NCBI GenBank assembly: GCA_029204225.1
Contig: CM055098.1
Location: 7,154,746-7,218,745, forward strand
Source of the DNA: Diphasiastrum complanatum
Taxonomy: Eukaryota; Streptophyta; Lycopodiopsida; Lycopodiales; Lycopodiaceae
Length of the DNA stretch: 64,000 nt
Reading direction: 5' to 3'
Under the pieces are notes generated by a model. It saw nothing but the letters and a program-made list of their open reading frames with translations, did no database searches and had not been told where the DNA came from. This document shows positions 60,169 to 64,000 of the stretch, in pieces. Position 1 is the first letter of the stretch, and each line of letters starts with the position of its first letter. The position numbers and the translations under genes were made by a program.

Positions 60169-60491
60169 GCACTTTTAGATGTCTTACAAGACCTAATATG
60201 AGGTAAGATAGATCTTTTCACAGCAAGAACAACCATAGAATGTGCTTGTGCATCCCTTCTATCCCACTTCTTTTGTTCTTCCAAAGATGGAGAAGATGAT
60301 GTTAATGATGATGATCCACGAGGTGTAGGAGGTGCCAAAGACGGAGGCCTTTCCTCATCACCATTGACCAAATCCCACAACCCTTTCGCTATGAGAAGAT
60401 TCTTCATCATGTAACTCCACAAGGAGTAGTTTGTGCCATCCAACCGATTTTCACTAAACAAAGAACCGATAGCTTCTAATTCTTTAGCCAT
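60150..60491 (-). pseudogene. Copia gag N-terminus (element D)
   Basis: Likely ATG at 60491 (MAKELEAIGSLFSENRLDGT). Gag blocks YSLWSYMMKNLLIAKGLWDL and VVLAVKRSILPHIRS are present. A one-base shift near 60155-60165 passes the reading to the next frame. The untranslated leader (60492-61192) includes gcgcc/ttttgggcgcc motifs but no other frame. Confidence 0.9.
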
Positions 60492-61192
60492 TACCTCCAA
60501 CAAAATTTCAGCTTGTACTAGATAGGAAAGAGAGCCTTTCCACAACCAAATCTACTCAAAAATTTGCAGCAAACAAAGAGCTGAAAGCAGGAGCACAAGA
60601 TATCTTTCAATCTGCAACCAAAGTGCCCAGAAGATAATGGATAGATGACTGTCTTTCTGCACAAAAAAACCAGCTTCTTGAAACTTAGGTTAGCTTCGAT
60701 TGAAGCCTACATCGAAACCCAATTAGGAAGCCAAATAGTGTGATCAACACACACTCCAATAGGGCTGTTGAAAGCACCCTACTACTTGCTGAGAATCTGC
60801 AAATTTCCAGCCACAAGTTGACCTAACCCTGAATAGGGTTTGCTGAATTTTGGGCGCCCTCCTACACAAATGCAAACCTGAAAACAAAAACAGCAAGATA
60901 AGGAGACACCACAACCAAAAATTAGTAGCAGATTTTTGGGCACCCTCCTCCAAACAAAACTTGCTGAAAACTGGTTGCATAAAAATCAGATTTGAGATTC
61001 TGATTTTTGGGTGCCAAAAATTGCTCCTCCAAGATCTTTGATGGTCGTCCTCCTTCAACCTGAAAAGAGACAAAAAAGTTGATCCAAACTCCACTTGAAA
61101 AGATCAACAAAATGCTGAAATTTCACAACAAAAAGTAGAGAAACTCATCTTTTGGTAGGGCGCCAACAAACAAGCTTGTTGCAGATCCGGTA

Positions 61193-61204
61193 GCTCTGAT
61201 ACCA
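61193..61204 (-). other. Primer binding site of element D
   Basis: gctctgatacca is the exact complement of tggtatcagagc, next to the LTR that begins at 61205. Confidence 0.95.
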
Positions 61205-61291
61205 TGTAGGAAAGCAAGAGACAAGTCACCAAGATCTAGTTATCAATCAATTTCCACAATAAACAAGAGAGAAGAGGCTGGGCGCCCAACT

Positions 61292-61365
<74 letters not shown>

Positions 61366-61692
61366 ACAGCAACAAGAGCAATGGAGAGCCAAACTGTATA
61401 AAATGGAATACACAATGAGCATCTAAGTCCTGGATGTGACCAAATGCCACCAAACCCTAAGGTTAACCACTTACTAAATGTAGGGCACCCCCAAAAGTCA
61501 AGATAGGGCCCCTAAACAAAATTAGATCCCTAAAGACCCACGAGCCAATACATGACCAAAATTGGGTCCAACTGAACTTAAGACAAACTTAAGATGGCCT
61601 AAATAACTAAATACCCATGGTTACACAAATCTCGACCTTTTGAGTCAAAGTAACCTATGGATTAACTTCAGCATAGTCATTTATTTCTAACA
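61205..61692 (-). repeat. 5' LTR of element D
   Basis: 488 bp, matching 55656-56159, with its own GA run at 61295-61360 and a 6-bp gap near 61428. Confidence 0.96.
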
Positions 61693-61805
61693 ATCTATGC
61701 ATGGAACATCTTGTAAGAGATCCTTTAAGAGATGGTGAAAGATCTTTCATGAACATCGTTCTCTATAGGAGTCTCATAGGTTCCTTGTTTGTAGTTGGAA
61801 TTTTT
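61693..61805 (+). pseudogene. Copia RT end (element F, after D)
   Basis: After the atcta duplication the plus strand reads LDLCMEHLVRDPLRDGERSF then LYRSLIGSLFVVGIF, the RT block that follows the region at 55345. This shows that D inserted into the RT of F. RNase H is missing; from 61806 to 61900 only worn sequence remains. Confidence 0.78.
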
Positions 61806-61900
61806 CTAAAAGTATTCATTTATCAAGCTAAGATCAACTCTTGGAGTTGTAGATAGATGTACCATAATTTTATCAAGCTAAATTTGAGGAATGTGAAAAG

Positions 61901-62340
61901 TGTTAAAATTGGCAAATTATAACTTGATTAAACCTTGTAAAATGGTACATGGTGGGTCCCACAAGTGTCGAGGCTATTCACACATGTGAAGAATAGGCCT
62001 AGGTAGGTTAGATCCTAATCACAGGAGTTAGATAAGAATTTTGGTCAAGTTTCCTAAAATTTAAAAGCTACCTCCAAAAATCAAGAAAGTTGGTATTGAC
62101 CTAACCACCATAGATAGTACACCTAATGGTTAGGTCAAAGTGACTTGAGTAGGTCAGCCAAATGACTTTTTGGTACTTGAACACGTGCTATACTTGCTCA
62201 GCCAGCCAAGGATAGAATCCTCTCCACTCTAGATCAAGATTTCAGTGCTAGTTTTGCAATAAATAGATTAACCAGTACCCAATCACTCTTGGGGATCTTT
62301 TGTAGATCCATTTAGGGTCCTAAACACTGTACTTTCAACA
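61901..62340 (+). repeat. Probable 3' LTR of element F
   Basis: Starts tgttaaaattggcaaatta after a purine-rich stretch (gaggaatgtgaaaag) and ends actttcaaca. It matches 41135-41451, with about 120 bp extra in its middle (62035-62200). Confidence 0.75.
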
Positions 62341-63690
62341 AATGTGACCTAGATGCTCTCAAAAAACAGGCACTTTGTCTAGAGGGTTAGAAACAGGATA
62401 GGCTCATTTCACGCACATGCCTAAACTGCACAACATTATATATTGATTGCCCAAGTGGCCTCCAATCAAGGATAAGCCTCCACTAAGATGTTACATAACA
62501 TGCATGGTCTAGATTTGATGAAGGTAATGTTTGATTACTTTCTGAATTGTGTTTCAAAAGTCATCATCAAGCATATCATCTATCTTGTTTTAAGGAGTGT
62601 ATTGTCGATATCTATTTTCCAGATATTACCTCTGCCATCAATGCGTAGATTGTTAAATACCTTGTGAAGAGTGTCAAAATTTTATGCTAACCTTTTAAGT
62701 GTTTCATTAATCAAAAATATTCTTTTACATCTCTTGGATTTCTCTTTACTCTACCTCTTTTGGCTTGTCTCAACAAATTAAGTCTCATTTCATGTGTTCG
62801 CTAGCACTTTAACCATGCAAAGCAGTCTATGCTATGTATATATTGATCAATCCACTAAGTGTTAGCAATCGCTGAAAAGAAATAGACATTTTGGTAGGAA
62901 AACTAGGATACTCACTGAATATTACAACGATTCACATTTGAAGTGCCAAGGGCATGGGCATCACAAAATAACAAGCCAAACCTTTTATTTAGCCACGCAT
63001 AAACCACAATGACAACCAGGGCCCTTAATGAATGTCCACAGGCACATGCAGGTGCACGTACATGGAATCAAACCTCTCACCTCTAGGAAAGAGACTGTCA
63101 AGCAACACACCTCAAAAAAAATATACATATGGTACCTAATAAGCCTTAGAATGGATGTCTTAATGCTCCTGAAAAATGTCTAATCACTACATCACGCAAT
63201 AATAAAACATTATCTCTCATGTTCACAGTCAACTGCCAATAAAACACAACACTAACCTAAAAGAACGATAATGTATTCTTCAACAATGATATTGCCATTT
63301 ACTTCAATCTCATGATTCTACATAGTATTCATCTCTACAAGTCTCTGATCAGATTGATACATTAAGGTGGCAGGTTAGTAGTTTGAGCTATTGACTGCCA
63401 TCTGTGGCCCATTAATTGGTGGCAGGTTGGTAGATAAAGCGATTGATTACCATCTATGTCAGCTCATCGATCTAGTAGTGCATCATTTTGAAGCTATCAG
63501 GCAACATATCTTCCAATCGATTAACTAGTAGAATAGATCAATACAGGTAAGCTGGCCAATAATATTGCACAGCTGAAGATTTCTTCACTTTTGCAACTTA
63601 CATTAGGCTACGACATGAAAAAACACATCTAGTCTACAAGAAACAGAGCACTGTACAGCTCAAGGAATGATCATTATTTCATAATTACAT
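62341..63690. other. Intergenic DNA, no gene recognised
   Basis: AT-rich. aggtggcaggttagtag and ggtggcaggttggtag (63364 and 63419) form a short near-repeat. The last part probably includes the 3' untranslated region of the EYA gene on the minus strand. Confidence 0.5.
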
Positions 63691-63696
63691 CAGATA

Positions 63697-64000
63697 TCAT
63701 TCTTCCAAATCACCATATACTACGGATATGTACTGTTTCACTACCGCAGCTGTTACTTTTAACAAACAATGTGGGGAGTCAGGCCTAAGGTCCACCTTCA
63801 CAAACGGCCAAGTAAGAGTTTCAGCTGCCTCACACTCGTCAAGACCGTCTCCGATGGCACAAAATCTGACATTTGGAGCTTCAAAGCGCTCTTTGATCCA
63901 TCGGAAACATTGCAACTTTCCAGCCTCGCGTGAACTGTACACTGCAAGTTCACCATGCATCATCAACAAGGATTTAGACCCGAGAATACACCCTCTTGAT
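63697..64000 (-). CDS. EYA: Eyes-absent (EYA) type protein tyrosine phosphatase, C-terminal part
   Basis: The minus strand from the window edge to the stop at 63697 encodes the end of the plant EYA domain, a haloacid-dehalogenase (HAD) fold phosphatase that uses an Asp nucleophile. Visible are VYSSREAGKLQCFRWIKERF, the HAD acidic motif AIGDGLDECEAAE (Mg binding), TWPFVKVDL and a short C-terminus ending YGDLEE. The catalytic N-terminal DxDxT motif lies outside the window. The frame is open to the edge, and an acceptor-like ttgcag at about 63948 could begin the exon just before VYSS. No stops or shifts, so this is a likely functional gene. Confidence 0.88.
   Translation of the reverse strand, partial: SRGCILGSKSLLMMHGELAVYSSREAGKLQCFRWIKERFEAPNVRFCAIGDGLDECEAAETLTWPFVKVDLRPDSPHCLLKVTAAVVKQYISVVYGDLEE

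Larger units (their letters stand above)
55656..61692 (-). mobile_element. Full-length copia element D with atcta duplication
   Basis: 6037 bp. LTRs at 55656-56159 and 61205-61692 start tgtaggaaag and end tttctaaca. The target duplication atcta is at 55651-55655 and 61693-61697. Primer site, gag, protease, integrase, RT, RNase H and polypurine tract are all present, in minus orientation. At least four premature stops and three frameshifts break the polyprotein. LTRs differ by about 17 substitutions by eye outside the GA run, mostly transitions, so this is the youngest complete insertion seen here. It lies in the RT of element F. Confidence 0.97.
41135..62340 (+). mobile_element. Old copia element F, expanded by nested insertions
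   Basis: Inferred host element: LTR 41135-41451 with primer site, gag (about 48120-48790), protease region (to 49151), integrase (53305-53930), RT (54905-55355 and 61693-61800) and LTR 61901-62340, all on the plus strand. Coding sequence continues across element E with its ccaat duplication and across element D with its atcta duplication, which shows that E and D landed in F. Linking the two LTRs to this body is less certain. They share about 300 bp of similarity but differ by more than 10% and by a ~120-bp gap. Confidence 0.65.

Overview
This is a piece of a large, repeat-rich land-plant nuclear genome. The evidence is a spliced mitochondrial-type HSP70 gene, the last part of a plant Eyes-absent (EYA) type phosphatase gene, the remains of a GNA/B-lectin gene, many plant LTR retrotransposons primed by initiator tRNA-Met, and very long AG/CT arrays. 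A fern, lycophyte or gymnosperm would fit the intron sizes and retroelement load, but the sequence alone does not settle the lineage. Only two loci look like working host genes: HSP70 (25509-32982, + strand, five coding exons) and EYA (63697-64000, - strand, running off the right edge).

Layout. 1-1.98 kb: an unknown decayed coding stretch and a CA array. 1.98-10.73 kb: minus-strand Ty1/copia element A, interrupted by plus-strand copia element B (5527-9140) after deletion of part of both. 10.77-13.53 kb: GT/GA array, then a broken mannose-binding-lectin gene containing an inverted repeat, a tandem partial copy, and a solo LTR of the B family (element C, 11845-13398, 5-bp target duplication). 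13.6-16.2 kb: long GA arrays and two minisatellites. 16.2-25 kb: intergenic DNA with an unidentified coding remnant (18.7-19.3 kb), tandem repeats (19.6-20.8 kb) and copia remnants (22.0-24.0 kb). 25.1-33 kb: the HSP70 gene, whose 4.7-kb second intron carries a decayed minus-strand copia element. 33-41 kb: sparse DNA with microsatellites and short tandem duplications.

41.1-62.3 kb is best read as one old plus-strand copia element (F) expanded to about 21 kb by later insertions: an LTR with primer site at 41.6-42.0 kb, an E-related LTR (45.1-45.7 kb), a Ty3/gypsy reverse transcriptase remnant (46.3-47.6 kb), copia element E (49157-53304, target duplication ccaat), a truncated inverted E-type LTR (54194-54904), a small unclassified insertion (55.36-55.64 kb), and full-length copia element D (55656-61692, target duplication atcta). 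The coding fragments of F read on across the E and D insertions, and matching LTRs lie at 41.1 and 61.9 kb.

No CRISPR array, operon, rRNA or tRNA gene was seen. The most unusual signals are structural: an array of short palindromes with variable arms but a nearly constant TTATCA/TGATAA core in the E-family LTRs, and a pair of adjacent hairpins kept in both full LTRs of the B/C family, with one compensatory base-pair change. I found no convincing new multi-gene system; the interest lies in retroelement regulatory architecture and insertion history.
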